Source: a virus
Strand: one strand, 5' to 3'
IMG/VR virus record: IMGVR_UViG_3300032285_003852
Location: 1 to 24,758 of that record
DNA length: 24,758 bases
Each line of letters begins with the position of its first letter. The first letter of the stretch is position 1. A model generated the notes under the pieces. That model ran no database searches. It was not told the DNA's origin and saw nothing but the letters and a program-made list of their open reading frames with translations. The position numbers were made by a program, and so were the translations under genes. This document shows, piece by piece, positions 7,246 to 13,865 of this stretch.

Positions 7246-7474
7246 AGTTTTGTGTTATTCATGTAATAAAAGTAAAAATCAGCTAACTGCAAAAAAATCT
7301 ACTTTACTTGCAATTAATTTATTGCTTTGCCAAACATGTACGGATAATAAATTTGAGCCTAGATGGATAATAATCCTAGCTGGCAGACAATACGGTTCAG
7401 ATCATGTTAAAGAGCATATAGCAAAAAAGAAATATGTGGGATTAGAAATAACAGCCTCTGAATTATTAATTTAA
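7238..7474 (+). CDS. Zinc-ribbon phage protein
   Basis: A 78-residue protein with Cys6-x2-Cys9 (LCYSCNKSK) and Cys31-x2-Cys34 (LLCQTC), a four-Cys zinc ribbon seen in many actinophage small proteins, followed by EPRWIIILAGRQYG. ATG 7238 overlaps the upstream stop; a TTG at 7229 is an alternative and lies closer to GGAGG (7221-7225). The role is likely nucleic-acid or protein binding, by fold only. Confidence 0.7.
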   Translation: MDKVLCYSCNKSKNQLTAKKSTLLAINLLLCQTCTDNKFEPRWIIILAGRQYGSDHVKEHIAKKKYVGLEITASELLI

Positions 7475-7488
7475 TATACATATTAAGG

Positions 7489-7494
7489 TATAAT
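7489..7494 (+). promoter_or_regulatory. -10 box, near-leaderless promoter
   Basis: TATAAT ends 10 bases before the ATG at 7505, so the leader would be only about 4 bases. No Shine-Dalgarno is visible. Confidence 0.5.
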
Positions 7495-7504
7495 TGTATT
7501 TATA

Positions 7505-7813
7505 ATGAATATAGATTTATACCAAATAATAATAACTTTAGCTGCTTCCGCCGTTAGCGGAATGGCCACTGCTGCATTTTCAATTCATAAAACAAAAAAA
7601 CAAAGAGCTGAGATGGTAGCAGATAAAGCTCGTGATAACATGTTGCTTGAAATTAAAGATTTGCAAATAAAGCTTTATAAATTGGAAAAAGACCTTTCTG
7701 AATGGAAAGAAAAATATTATGAGGCTATTCAGGAATTAATTAGAGTTAAATCTGAGCTTGAAGAAACAGTTATTAAATTAAGCCACGCAGAAATTCATTT
7801 AAATCAGGACTAG
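7505..7813 (+). CDS. Membrane-anchored coiled-coil protein
   Basis: A 102-residue protein: one N-terminal hydrophobic segment (residues about 5-27, IIITLAASAVSGMATAAF), a basic stop (HKTKKQR), then a long amphipathic helix with heptad-like Leu/Glu/Lys spacing to residue 98. The layout resembles i-spanin-type or lysis-accessory proteins, but spanins act on an outer membrane, which an actinobacterial host lacks in that form. The function is therefore left open. Confidence 0.6.
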   Translation: MNIDLYQIIITLAASAVSGMATAAFSIHKTKKQRAEMVADKARDNMLLEIKDLQIKLYKLEKDLSEWKEKYYEAIQELIRVKSELEETVIKLSHAEIHLNQD

Positions 7814-7833
7814 CGCTTTAAATTTATAAATAG

Positions 7834-7839
7834 TATACT
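7834..7839 (+). promoter_or_regulatory. -10 box of a predicted leaderless promoter
   Basis: TATACT is followed by exactly 6 bases and the ATG at 7846. No Shine-Dalgarno and no clear -35. Confidence 0.55.
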
Positions 7840-7845
7840 GATACT

Positions 7846-8403
7846 ATGACATGTATCGTAGCCATAGCTCAGAACGGAACCGTTTATATGGGTTCTGATC
7901 ATGCAGCATCTGATGACAAAACGGGTTGGATTCTTTCAAGAAAAGAACCAAAGTGTTTTAAGGTTGGACAGTATGGAATTGCTTTTACAGATTCGTTTAG
8001 AATGGGACAAATTCTTCAGTATAACTGGACGCCACCCAAGTACACTCCAACAAAAACAAACTCAGGATTAGATAAGTTTATGAGAACAAAGTTTATTGAT
8101 TCTGTAAAACAAGCTTTTAAAGATCATGGATATGGAAGCATAGGCTCACCATCAGAGGAAGATACTGGTGGAATTTTTATTGTTGGCTTAGAGGGAAGAA
8201 TATTTACAATAGATGAAGATTTTCATGTAGGTGAAAATGTTGTAAACTACATGGCTGAAGGCAGCGGTGGACAAATTGCCCTTGGTGCTCTTTATGCAAC
8301 TAAAAATCAAAAGAATCCTAAGTTAAGAATTAAAGCTGCTTTAGAAGCAGCATCTGAGTTTAACATGTCAGTTGCACCACCATTTACATATATTCAAGTT
8401 TAG
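7846..8403 (+). CDS. HslV/proteasome-beta-like Ntn hydrolase
   Basis: A 185-residue protein that begins MTCIVAI, so removal of Met1 would expose Thr2 as an N-terminal nucleophile, and continues with YMGSDHAASD, GIAFTDSFRMGQIL and a C-terminal AEGSGGQIALGALYAT, all in the positions of proteasome beta/HslV subunits. The family forms rings and cuts peptides. No HslU-like ATPase lies in the window, so a partner would be the host's or absent. It is preceded by a leaderless-type promoter, which suits an enzyme that needs an exact N-terminus. The possible role is trimming of phage or host proteins; the substrate is unknown. Confidence 0.75.
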   Translation: MTCIVAIAQNGTVYMGSDHAASDDKTGWILSRKEPKCFKVGQYGIAFTDSFRMGQILQYNWTPPKYTPTKTNSGLDKFMRTKFIDSVKQAFKDHGYGSIGSPSEEDTGGIFIVGLEGRIFTIDEDFHVGENVVNYMAEGSGGQIALGALYATKNQKNPKLRIKAALEAASEFNMSVAPPFTYIQV

Positions 8404-8405
8404 TG

Positions 8406-8411
8406 TATAAT
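8406..8411 (+). promoter_or_regulatory. -10 box of a predicted leaderless promoter
   Basis: TATAAT is followed by exactly 6 bases and the ATG at 8418; no Shine-Dalgarno. Confidence 0.6.
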
Positions 8412-8417
8412 TAAATT

Positions 8418-8783
8418 ATGAAAACCTTGCTGTTAATTGTTAGCACACTTATTTTAACAACCATTTTAATTTTTTTTGTACAGTGGTTTAGAGCAAGATA
8501 CAAAGTTGGAATCTATTACATAAACTTGGTAGAAGAGGCCATAGAGCAAATTAAAAACTCAGGTCCAATAAGCATAAATGATTTAAAACCAGAAAATTAT
8601 GATCATGCCATGGATCTTAGGGGAACTCCAACTCATTTATGTCCATGCGGGTGCAATATTTGGAACGTAAAAGTTATTTTTGAAAATTTTGAAATTGCTA
8701 CTTATTTTTTGGATATGGAGTGTGCAAACTGTGGCAGTAGAGCGACTGCCCCTACTTTACTAGATATAGAGACAATGGAATGA
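8418..8783 (+). CDS. Membrane-anchored zinc-ribbon protein
   Basis: A 121-residue protein with an N-terminal transmembrane helix (residues about 3-24) and a cytoplasmic or extracellular domain holding CPCGC (Cys75, 77, 79) and CANC (Cys102, 105), probably one zinc site. The region between has beta-strand character (WNVKVIFENFEIATYFLDM). No family is recognised. The stop overlaps the next ATG (ATGA). Confidence 0.65.
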   Translation: MKTLLLIVSTLILTTILIFFVQWFRARYKVGIYYINLVEEAIEQIKNSGPISINDLKPENYDHAMDLRGTPTHLCPCGCNIWNVKVIFENFEIATYFLDMECANCGSRATAPTLLDIETME

Positions 8784-8941
8784 GAAAAGCAGACAGACTT
8801 AGAGAATTAGAAATTAAAGTTGCACAAATGGAAATATATGTAAACCTAATGGCAATATCTATTGAAAACCTTTTGCAAAAAGAACAAATGAATGTTGAAT
8901 CAGATCTAGATTCTGGTAAATGGTATAACGTACAAGATTAA
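8780..8941 (+). CDS. Small coiled-coil protein of unknown function
   Basis: A 53-residue ORF, MRKADRLRELEIKV at the start and GKWYNVQD at the end, overlapping the upstream stop by 4 bases. Residues 3-37 form a likely amphipathic helix or coiled coil. The -35 element of the next gene begins 5 bases after its stop. Confidence 0.6.
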   Translation: MRKADRLRELEIKVAQMEIYVNLMAISIENLLQKEQMNVESDLDSGKWYNVQD

Positions 8942-8945
8942 GGTA

Positions 8946-8973
8946 TTGACATCCTGCCATTATTTAGTAGAAT
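8946..8973 (+). promoter_or_regulatory. Complete leaderless promoter of the subtilase gene
   Basis: TTGACA (8946-8951), 16-base spacer, TAGAAT (8968-8973), then exactly 6 bases to the ATG at 8980. One of the clearest leaderless promoters here because both hexamers are strong. Confidence 0.75.
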
Positions 8974-8979
8974 AGATTC

Positions 8980-10089
8980 ATGAATAAAAAACTAATAACT
9001 GCGTTAATCGCATTAACACTTGCTGTTTCCCCAGCTGCTAATGCAGCTTTGAAGAATCAAACAGATTCTACACCAACTATTGCAATTCTTGATACAGGGA
9101 TTGATACATCGCTACCAGCTTTTAATGGAAAAATCATTCAAGAAGTATGTATTCTAGAATGGTCTACTTGTCCTAATGGCAAATCATTTATGGAAGGGCC
9201 AGGCGCAGCTTCAATGCCTGCAAACCTCATCAACTTAAATGGATTTGATCATGGAACTCTTATGACATCTGTATTTTTGCAAACAAATCCAAATGCCAAT
9301 GTTGTTTTTATTAAAATTATTGGAAATACATCTACAGGATTGCGACAAAATGCAGGAGAAGCATCAGTGTATAACGCACTTAATTGGGTAAAATCAAACG
9401 CATTGAAATACAATATTCAAGCAGTTAGCATGTCACAAGGACATCACACTCTAGGCGCAGCAGGAACAGACTACTGCCCAAAAACTCCAATTACTGAACA
9501 GGCAGTAAAAGATTTGATGGCTATACAGATACCAGTATTTTTTCCATCTGGAAATGGTCGTGACTACACACGTATTGATTGGCCTGCATGTCTGGACGCA
9601 TCTGTCTCTGTTGGATATGTAGATCAACAAAATGAAATTTCTGCTTCAAGCAACAATGATTCTGAAAAATTAGATTTTTTTGCTCCAGGTTTCTTTTCAG
9701 TTGCTGGCCCAGGAAATGTTTTAAAGAATATTTCAGGTTCATCTGCAGCAATTCAAGTAGCAGCAGGACAGTGGCTAAAATTAAAAACAGCAAAGCCAAC
9801 CTACTCCTATGATCAAATTTTTACTGCAATTAAATCTACAGCATCTAGCACAGTTGGAAGACAAGGTACATTTAATAAGCTAATTAATATTAATGCTGCT
9901 ATTTCTTACACAACACAACAGGCTGGACCAAGCCAACAAGAAATTGCTGCACAGGCAAAAGCAAAATTAAAAGCAGAAGTTGATGCAGCAATTGCAGCAG
10001 CAGAAGCTCAATATCAATTAGAATTAAAGACTGCACAAGACAAGCTTGCTGCAACTAAAGCACAATGGTTGGCAAAACTTAATGGCTGA
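8980..10089 (+). CDS. Secreted subtilisin-like serine peptidase (S8)
   Basis: A 369-residue protein with a signal peptide (hydrophobic 5-20, likely cleavage after AANA, residue 22). The catalytic triad is visible: Asp38 in AILDTGID, His91 in GFDHGTLMTS, Ser255 in SGSSAA; Asn192 in PSGNG supplies the oxyanion hole. Asp38 lies only about 15 residues after the cleavage site, so there is no room for the usual I9 pro-domain. After the catalytic domain (to about 310) comes an Ala/Lys/Gln-rich helical tail ending QWLAKLNG, similar in style to the tail of the 10823-11824 protein. It likely acts outside the cell on surface proteins or a receptor. The stop overlaps the next start. Confidence 0.88.
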   Translation: MNKKLITALIALTLAVSPAANAALKNQTDSTPTIAILDTGIDTSLPAFNGKIIQEVCILEWSTCPNGKSFMEGPGAASMPANLINLNGFDHGTLMTSVFLQTNPNANVVFIKIIGNTSTGLRQNAGEASVYNALNWVKSNALKYNIQAVSMSQGHHTLGAAGTDYCPKTPITEQAVKDLMAIQIPVFFPSGNGRDYTRIDWPACLDASVSVGYVDQQNEISASSNNDSEKLDFFAPGFFSVAGPGNVLKNISGSSAAIQVAAGQWLKLKTAKPTYSYDQIFTAIKSTASSTVGRQGTFNKLININAAISYTTQQAGPSQQEIAAQAKAKLKAEVDAAIAAAEAQYQLELKTAQDKLAATKAQWLAKLNG

Positions 10090-10294
10090 ACAAACAGTTC
10101 TTGAAGGAATCATAGAAGATGTAGCAACAGAACTATATAATAAATGGTCTGCTGCTCTTCCAGAAGATGAAAGAAATCAACAAGCATTTAGCGCAATGTC
10201 AAAAAATGCACATGAAACAACTTTATTTGTAATTCAAAATTTTATGAATAAATTTAATAGCGCAGCAGAACAGCTAAAAGGAGAAAAGGATTGA
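10082..10294 (+). CDS. Small helical protein of unknown function
   Basis: A 70-residue all-helical protein (MAEQTVLEGIIEDVATELYN start). ATG 10082 overlaps the subtilase stop by 8 bases and was preferred over an upstream in-frame CTG/TTG region. Its end carries the AAGGAG (10278-10283) that serves the thioredoxin gene. No family is recognised. Confidence 0.6.
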   Translation: MAEQTVLEGIIEDVATELYNKWSAALPEDERNQQAFSAMSKNAHETTLFVIQNFMNKFNSAAEQLKGEKD

Positions 10295-10596
10295 TTAATC
10301 TTACAGATGAGAATTTCTTTGAAGTAGTAAACTCATCACCCCTGATCCTAGTTGACTTCTGGGCTGAATGGTGCGGACCTTGTAAAAAAATGCTTCCAAT
10401 ACTAGAAGAAATTGATTTGGAAGGCAAAGTACTCATCGGTAAGCTAGATGTTGATGCAAATCCTAAAAAATCTGAAGAATTTTCAGTAATCTCAATACCT
10501 ACTATGATACTATTTAAGTCTGGCCAAATGGTTCATACAATTGTTGGTGCAAAGCCCAAGCATTCTATTCTAAAGGAATTAGAGGCATGGATATAA
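10291..10596 (+). CDS. Thioredoxin
   Basis: A 101-residue thioredoxin-fold protein with the canonical WCGPC active site (Cys28, Cys31) and a cis-proline at Pro70 in SIPTMILF. It is a general cytoplasmic disulfide reductase; in phages it can serve ribonucleotide reductase, polymerase processivity or redox control. It uses a TTG start overlapping the upstream TGA (TTGA), with AAGGAG 7 bases away. No thioredoxin reductase is in the window, so it must rely on a host reductase. It may also supply electrons to the GPx at 18676-19191. Confidence 0.92.
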   Translation: MINLTDENFFEVVNSSPLILVDFWAEWCGPCKKMLPILEEIDLEGKVLIGKLDVDANPKKSEEFSVISIPTMILFKSGQMVHTIVGAKPKHSILKELEAWI

Positions 10597-10775
10597 ACAA
10601 CGAAGATTTCTTAGAGTTTGAAATATGGCTCAAGAATGGATATGACCGTGGTTGGATATCTGATGTATTTTGCAATACTCATGATGGACCACCAATGTCA
10701 GATGAAGAAATGCAAGAATGGGATGAAGGCGGAGATCCGTGTTCTTTTCAAGTTAGAGTAAATCACTTAAACTAA
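10587..10775 (+). CDS. Small acidic phage protein
   Basis: A 62-residue acidic protein overlapping the end of the thioredoxin gene by 10 bases. GYDRGWISDVFCNTHDGPPM and GGDPCSFQVRV resemble a short conserved phage protein with two Cys and one His that could hold a metal. Function unknown. Confidence 0.65.
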   Translation: MDINNEDFLEFEIWLKNGYDRGWISDVFCNTHDGPPMSDEEMQEWDEGGDPCSFQVRVNHLN

Positions 10776-10822
10776 AATTCTGTGCTCATATAGAGGCAGA
10801 GGAAATAAGGAGAATAAATTAA

Positions 10823-11824
10823 ATGAAATCATTTAAGAAAATCGCAGTAGGCGTAGTTGCAGCTATGTCAATTGCAACAATCGTAGCTACACCTGCTAGT
10901 GCAGCAACAACAACACTTACGGTAGGCGGGTCATCAGTTTCAACTGGTACAACTGCAGCAAATCCTGTTGTTTTGCCAGTACCAGCGGACAACTCAGTTG
11001 ATTCAGCAGATGCTCTAAAGATTGCTATTACTGGTCTTGATACAGGGACAGTAGTTTCAGCAGTCGCATCTAATGCATCAATCGTACCAGCATTAGCAAC
11101 AGTTTCTACACCAGTAACTGCTTCAGCAGGAACTGCATCACTATCAATTAACACAGGAACAGGCACAACTGCTGATTTCTATGTGTTTACAAAGACAGTT
11201 AATGCAGGAACAGTTGTTGTTACTATTGGCGGAAACGTCACAACTTACTACGTAAAGGGCTCTGCTGGATCAGCATATAACCTTTCTGTAGTAGCAGCAG
11301 ATACAGCAAATGTATCATCAATAAATAAAGTTTATGTAAAGACGACAGACGCTTTTGGCAACCCAGTTGTTACATCAACACCTGCGATTACTGTAATCGG
11401 AGCAACAGCAGGTTCAGTTTCTGTATCAGATACAGCAACAGGAACATTTGTTTTTGATTTAACAGCACCAACAACTGTTGGCAATGCTGCATTTACAGCA
11501 GCAATCACAGCAACAGATGTAACTGGATTTGCAGCAGCAGCAAAATCTGCTACTAAGTTCGTTGCAATTACAAGCGTTGCAGATGCTCTAGCACTTGCTA
11601 ATGCACAAATTGCTTCTCTAACTGCACAACTTGCAGCAGAAAAAACAGCTCGCACAGCAGATGCAGCAGCAGCAACAGCAGCAGCAACAAAGGCAGCAGC
11701 CGATGTAGCAACAGTAAAGGCAGCAGCGGATCTTGCAGCAGCAGCTTACAAGGCAGAGTACAATGCTCTTGCTACAAAGTGGAATAAAGCCAATCCAAAG
11801 GCTAAGGTTGCACTAAAGAAGTAA
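10823..11824 (+). CDS. Secreted Ala/Thr/Val-rich surface-type protein
   Basis: A 333-residue protein with a clear signal peptide (KSFKKIAVGVVAAMSIATIV, cleavage after ASA near residue 28). Residues about 29-245 are beta-rich Thr/Val/Ala sequence in Ig-like style (one cycle ends VFDLTAPTTVGNAAFTAAI). Residues about 255-333 are a helical Ala-rich coiled coil ending in AEYNALATKWNKANPKAKV and KK. The gene has a strong AAGGAG, is monocistronic and ends in a strong terminator, so it may be highly expressed. Looks like a host-type cell-wall or S-layer-like protein acquired by the phage. No enzyme motif is seen. Confidence 0.65.
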   Translation: MKSFKKIAVGVVAAMSIATIVATPASAATTTLTVGGSSVSTGTTAANPVVLPVPADNSVDSADALKIAITGLDTGTVVSAVASNASIVPALATVSTPVTASAGTASLSINTGTGTTADFYVFTKTVNAGTVVVTIGGNVTTYYVKGSAGSAYNLSVVAADTANVSSINKVYVKTTDAFGNPVVTSTPAITVIGATAGSVSVSDTATGTFVFDLTAPTTVGNAAFTAAITATDVTGFAAAAKSATKFVAITSVADALALANAQIASLTAQLAAEKTARTADAAAATAAATKAAADVATVKAAADLAAAAYKAEYNALATKWNKANPKAKVALKK

Positions 11825-11834
11825 ATATTGTGAT

Positions 11835-11860
11835 TAAGGGGGCGGGAAACCGCCCCCTTA
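11835..11860 (+). terminator. Rho-independent terminator
   Basis: An 11-bp perfect stem TAAGGGGGCGG (11835-11845) / CCGCCCCCTTA (11850-11860) with a GAAA tetraloop, followed by GTTGTTT. It closes the secreted-protein gene and isolates the next module. By far the most GC-rich hairpin in the window. Confidence 0.95.
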
Positions 11861-11883
11861 GTTGTTTAATTATAGGAGAATAA

Positions 11884-12675
11884 TTGAGATTTCATTGGAT
11901 GCTTAGAGGTGAAAATAACTCTATTGAATATTTATCTAAACTTTCAAAACAATTAAATGATTCGGGGTATTATTCAATTCTTTTAGTTTATCATTCCAAA
12001 GAAAATGATTTTTTAACAAAAGCAATAAGAGTTATGTCAGAAAAAGAAAAAATTAAATATATGATTGCCATAAGAACATATGCAATTAGCCCTGAATATT
12101 TATCTATGATTATTAGATCTGCTAATGAGATAGCTAAAGACAAAATAATTTTAAATATTGTGTCAGGAGATATTCATTCTGATGAAACCTCTTTAGAAGA
12201 TATTGTAAATAAAAATGATTTTAATACTAAAGAAAAAAGATTAAAGTATACCGATCAATGGATTAATAAATTTATTAAATTAAGCCCAAGTACAGAACTT
12301 TTTATTGGAGGAAACTCAGATATAACTGAGTCTATAGCAAATAAATATAATATTAATAATATATTAATGATAGATAAGTATCAAAATAAAATTAAAAAAT
12401 CTGAATTTAAAAAAAATAAAAAACAAACTATTTGTTCTATTGTAACAATAAGAGAGACTCAAGATGAAGCAAATGCTTTTTATGAAAATTTTTTACATGA
12501 AACGCAAAAGCAAACTTTTATTTTCGGCACAAAAGATATGTTTAAATCAACTGTAAAGTATTTAGAGGGTTTAGGGGTTACCGATATGCTTATACATTCT
12601 CACGATAGCGATCTTGAATCTTATAGAATTCATGATATAATTAAGGAAATACTGGAGGAACAAAATGGAATCTAG
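11884..12675 (+). CDS. Luciferase-like (LLM class) flavin-dependent protein, copy 1
   Basis: A 263-residue paralogue of the 13866-14642 protein. It begins with a TTG, chosen because TAGGAG lies just upstream and the paralogue starts at the same residue (RFHWM versus KFHWM). The block KYMIAIRTYAISPEYLSMI followed by KIILNIVSGD matches the central strands of the bacterial luciferase / alkanesulfonate monooxygenase (SsuD) fold, and TICSIVTIRETQDEANAFY and FIFGTKDMFKSTV match later ones. It is shorter than SsuD (about 380). It may cleave organosulfonates or act on another substrate with FMNH2 or F420. Overlaps the DUF2061 gene by 11 bases. Confidence 0.65.
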   Translation: MRFHWMLRGENNSIEYLSKLSKQLNDSGYYSILLVYHSKENDFLTKAIRVMSEKEKIKYMIAIRTYAISPEYLSMIIRSANEIAKDKIILNIVSGDIHSDETSLEDIVNKNDFNTKEKRLKYTDQWINKFIKLSPSTELFIGGNSDITESIANKYNINNILMIDKYQNKIKKSEFKKNKKQTICSIVTIRETQDEANAFYENFLHETQKQTFIFGTKDMFKSTVKYLEGLGVTDMLIHSHDSDLESYRIHDIIKEILEEQNGI

Positions 12676-12865
12676 AAAAAAAAGTTTATTTAAAACTATA
12701 ACTTGGCAGATTGTGCATATGGTAATGGTGGCGGGAACCATACTTATCCTCACTGGTGAGTGGGAGATTGCTGGAATTGCAGCAATTGCAGAATTGTTTT
12801 GGGAATCAGCTTTATATTTTGTACATGAAAGAGCGTGGGCAAAATTTGGAAATAAGGTTAAATAA
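12665..12865 (+). CDS. DUF2061 membrane protein, copy 1
   Basis: A 66-residue protein with two hydrophobic helices (about residues 14-30 and 34-52), the family start KSLFKTITWQIVHM and the family end ALYFVHERAW. DUF2061 proteins have no proven role but are often found near sulfate-activation genes such as cysC, which fits the APS-kinase-like gene downstream. Coupled by overlap to the LLM gene upstream and by TAATG to the next ORF. Confidence 0.85.
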   Translation: MESRKKSLFKTITWQIVHMVMVAGTILILTGEWEIAGIAAIAELFWESALYFVHERAWAKFGNKVK

Positions 12866-13008
12866 TGGGAAAACATCACGATAAGATTAAAAAGGCCCTG
12901 GAGCAAAGAATTGCAGCAACTCCAAATGGCTCAGGATATAAAAAGCCTGGCTCTATGAATAAAAAAAAGACAGGATACAGAGGCCAAACTGCAAAAGGCT
13001 CAAAATAA
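12865..13008 (+). CDS. Small basic protein of unknown function
   Basis: A 47-residue Lys/Gly-rich ORF (MGKHHDKIKKALEQRIAATP start, TGYRGQTAKGSK end) whose ATG overlaps the DUF2061 stop (TAATG). Basic and probably disordered; nucleic-acid contact is possible. It has the same style as the 13654-13860 ORF. Confidence 0.55.
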   Translation: MGKHHDKIKKALEQRIAATPNGSGYKKPGSMNKKKTGYRGQTAKGSK

Positions 13009-13011
13009 TAT

Positions 13012-13131
13012 ATGGGGAATGAAGTTTGTGAAGTAAAAGGTTGTCAAAAATCAGCAACTAAAATAACAAGCACTGAGAGTCGATTTATACAGGTATGCTC
13101 TGATTGTTATTATGATAAATACAAATCTTAA
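13012..13131 (+). CDS. Small four-Cys zinc protein
   Basis: A 39-residue ORF with Cys6-x4-Cys11 and Cys29-x2-Cys32, a minimal zinc-finger layout (VCEVKGC ... VCSDC). It starts 3 bases after the preceding stop. The spacing of the Cys pairs makes chance coding unlikely. Confidence 0.6.
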   Translation: MGNEVCEVKGCQKSATKITSTESRFIQVCSDCYYDKYKS

Positions 13132-13140
13132 TCAACTAAA

Positions 13141-13199
13141 TGCTATAATAGAACCATAAGCGGATTACTAGTCCCGCTTAAATAAACAACCTATAGGAG
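13141..13199 (+). promoter_or_regulatory. Extended -10 promoter with a 5'-terminal hairpin and SD
   Basis: TGCTATAAT (13141-13149) predicts a start near 13156. The mRNA would open with the hairpin TAAGCGG (13157-13163) / CCGCTTA (13174-13180), 10-base loop, then AGGAG (13195-13199) seven bases before the ATG at 13207. A 5'-terminal hairpin of this type could protect the mRNA from decay. Confidence 0.6.
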
Positions 13200-13206
13200 T
13201 AACAAA

Positions 13207-13362
13207 ATGACAGATGGAAACAATTTAACAGGTTTTAATGAAACAAAGCCAGCAGGAACTAATGATATTAACGCACACTACTCAGACAATCCAGGAGCAG
13301 CTTTTGCTGCAACAGATAAGTCAACACAAGATAGCGCTGGCGTAAATCAAGGCGGAAAGTAA
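13207..13362 (+). CDS. Small hydrophilic protein of unknown function
   Basis: A 51-residue ORF rich in Asn, Gly, Ala and Thr (MTDGNNLTGFNETKPAGTND start, VNQGGK end), no predicted helix of note and no Cys. Its dedicated promoter, 5' hairpin and good ribosome site suggest strong expression despite the lack of a recognisable fold. Confidence 0.6.
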   Translation: MTDGNNLTGFNETKPAGTNDINAHYSDNPGAAFAATDKSTQDSAGVNQGGK

Positions 13363-13364
13363 CA

Positions 13365-13535
13365 ATGGGTCTTTTTGATAAAGAAGAAGTTACTGCTCCA
13401 ACAATTCAAGCAGCAGTAGCAGAAGCAATTAAGCCAGCTGTAGTTGCTGCGCCAGTTAAACCTGAAGCAGAGTGCACAAGAGATACAAGAGGCGATGCGC
13501 CATGTGCAGTTAAAGATTGTGAGAACTGCAACTAA
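13365..13535 (+). CDS. Small Cys-tailed protein of unknown function
   Basis: A 56-residue ORF, starting 2 bases after the previous stop. An acidic/Ala-rich helix (MGLFDKEEVTAPTIQAAVAE) is followed by a C-terminal cluster of four Cys (residues 37, 47, 52, 55; AECTRDTRGDAPCAVKDC), able to bind one metal ion. Its stop overlaps the next ATG. Confidence 0.6.
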   Translation: MGLFDKEEVTAPTIQAAVAEAIKPAVVAAPVKPEAECTRDTRGDAPCAVKDCENCN

Positions 13536-13654
13536 TGTGTATTGAATGTGGTTGCGGTAGTGATTCAGTTGGATCTGCATCAGGAATGATGTCTATTGAG
13601 ATAGAAGAATCTTCTCAACATGAGATGGCAGAAGGAATGGTAGACCCAGACTAA
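13535..13654 (+). CDS. Tiny CxxCxC protein, copy 1
   Basis: A 39-residue ORF starting MCIECGCGSDS, overlapping the stop before it and the start after it by one base each. The MCxxCGxC start is shared with the ORF at 15685-15774, and the rest is acidic. A possible metal- or Fe-S-binding mini-protein; function unknown. Confidence 0.55.
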   Translation: MCIECGCGSDSVGSASGMMSIEIEESSQHEMAEGMVDPD

Positions 13655-13860
13655 TGTCAGAAGCTTTTAAAAAAGAAGACGGCACTGGCATGACCCCACC
13701 GCCAAACAGCGGTGCGGCTGCTGGAGCTGTTACAAGTAGAGAAACGCCTAAAAAATATCCAAGACAAGGTGTAAAGATAGATACAAATAAACATGGTATT
13801 AGAAGAGAGACAAGCTTAATTCCTAAGCCTGCTAAAAAAACGGGTAGAAAAAAAGTATAA
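13654..13860 (+). CDS. Small basic, probably disordered protein
   Basis: A 68-residue Pro/Gly/Lys-rich ORF with an acidic start and a basic end (KPAKKTGRKKV). No fold is recognised. It ends 5 bases before LLM copy 2 and overlaps the previous ORF by one base, so it belongs to this operon. Nucleic-acid binding is possible from charge alone. Confidence 0.6.
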   Translation: MSEAFKKEDGTGMTPPPNSGAAAGAVTSRETPKKYPRQGVKIDTNKHGIRRETSLIPKPAKKTGRKKV

Positions 13861-13865
13861 GTTAA

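Noticed and set aside
10819-11655. Minus-strand ORFs opposite the secreted Ala/Thr-rich gene
   Set aside because: Shadow frames caused by low-complexity GCA/ACA codons.
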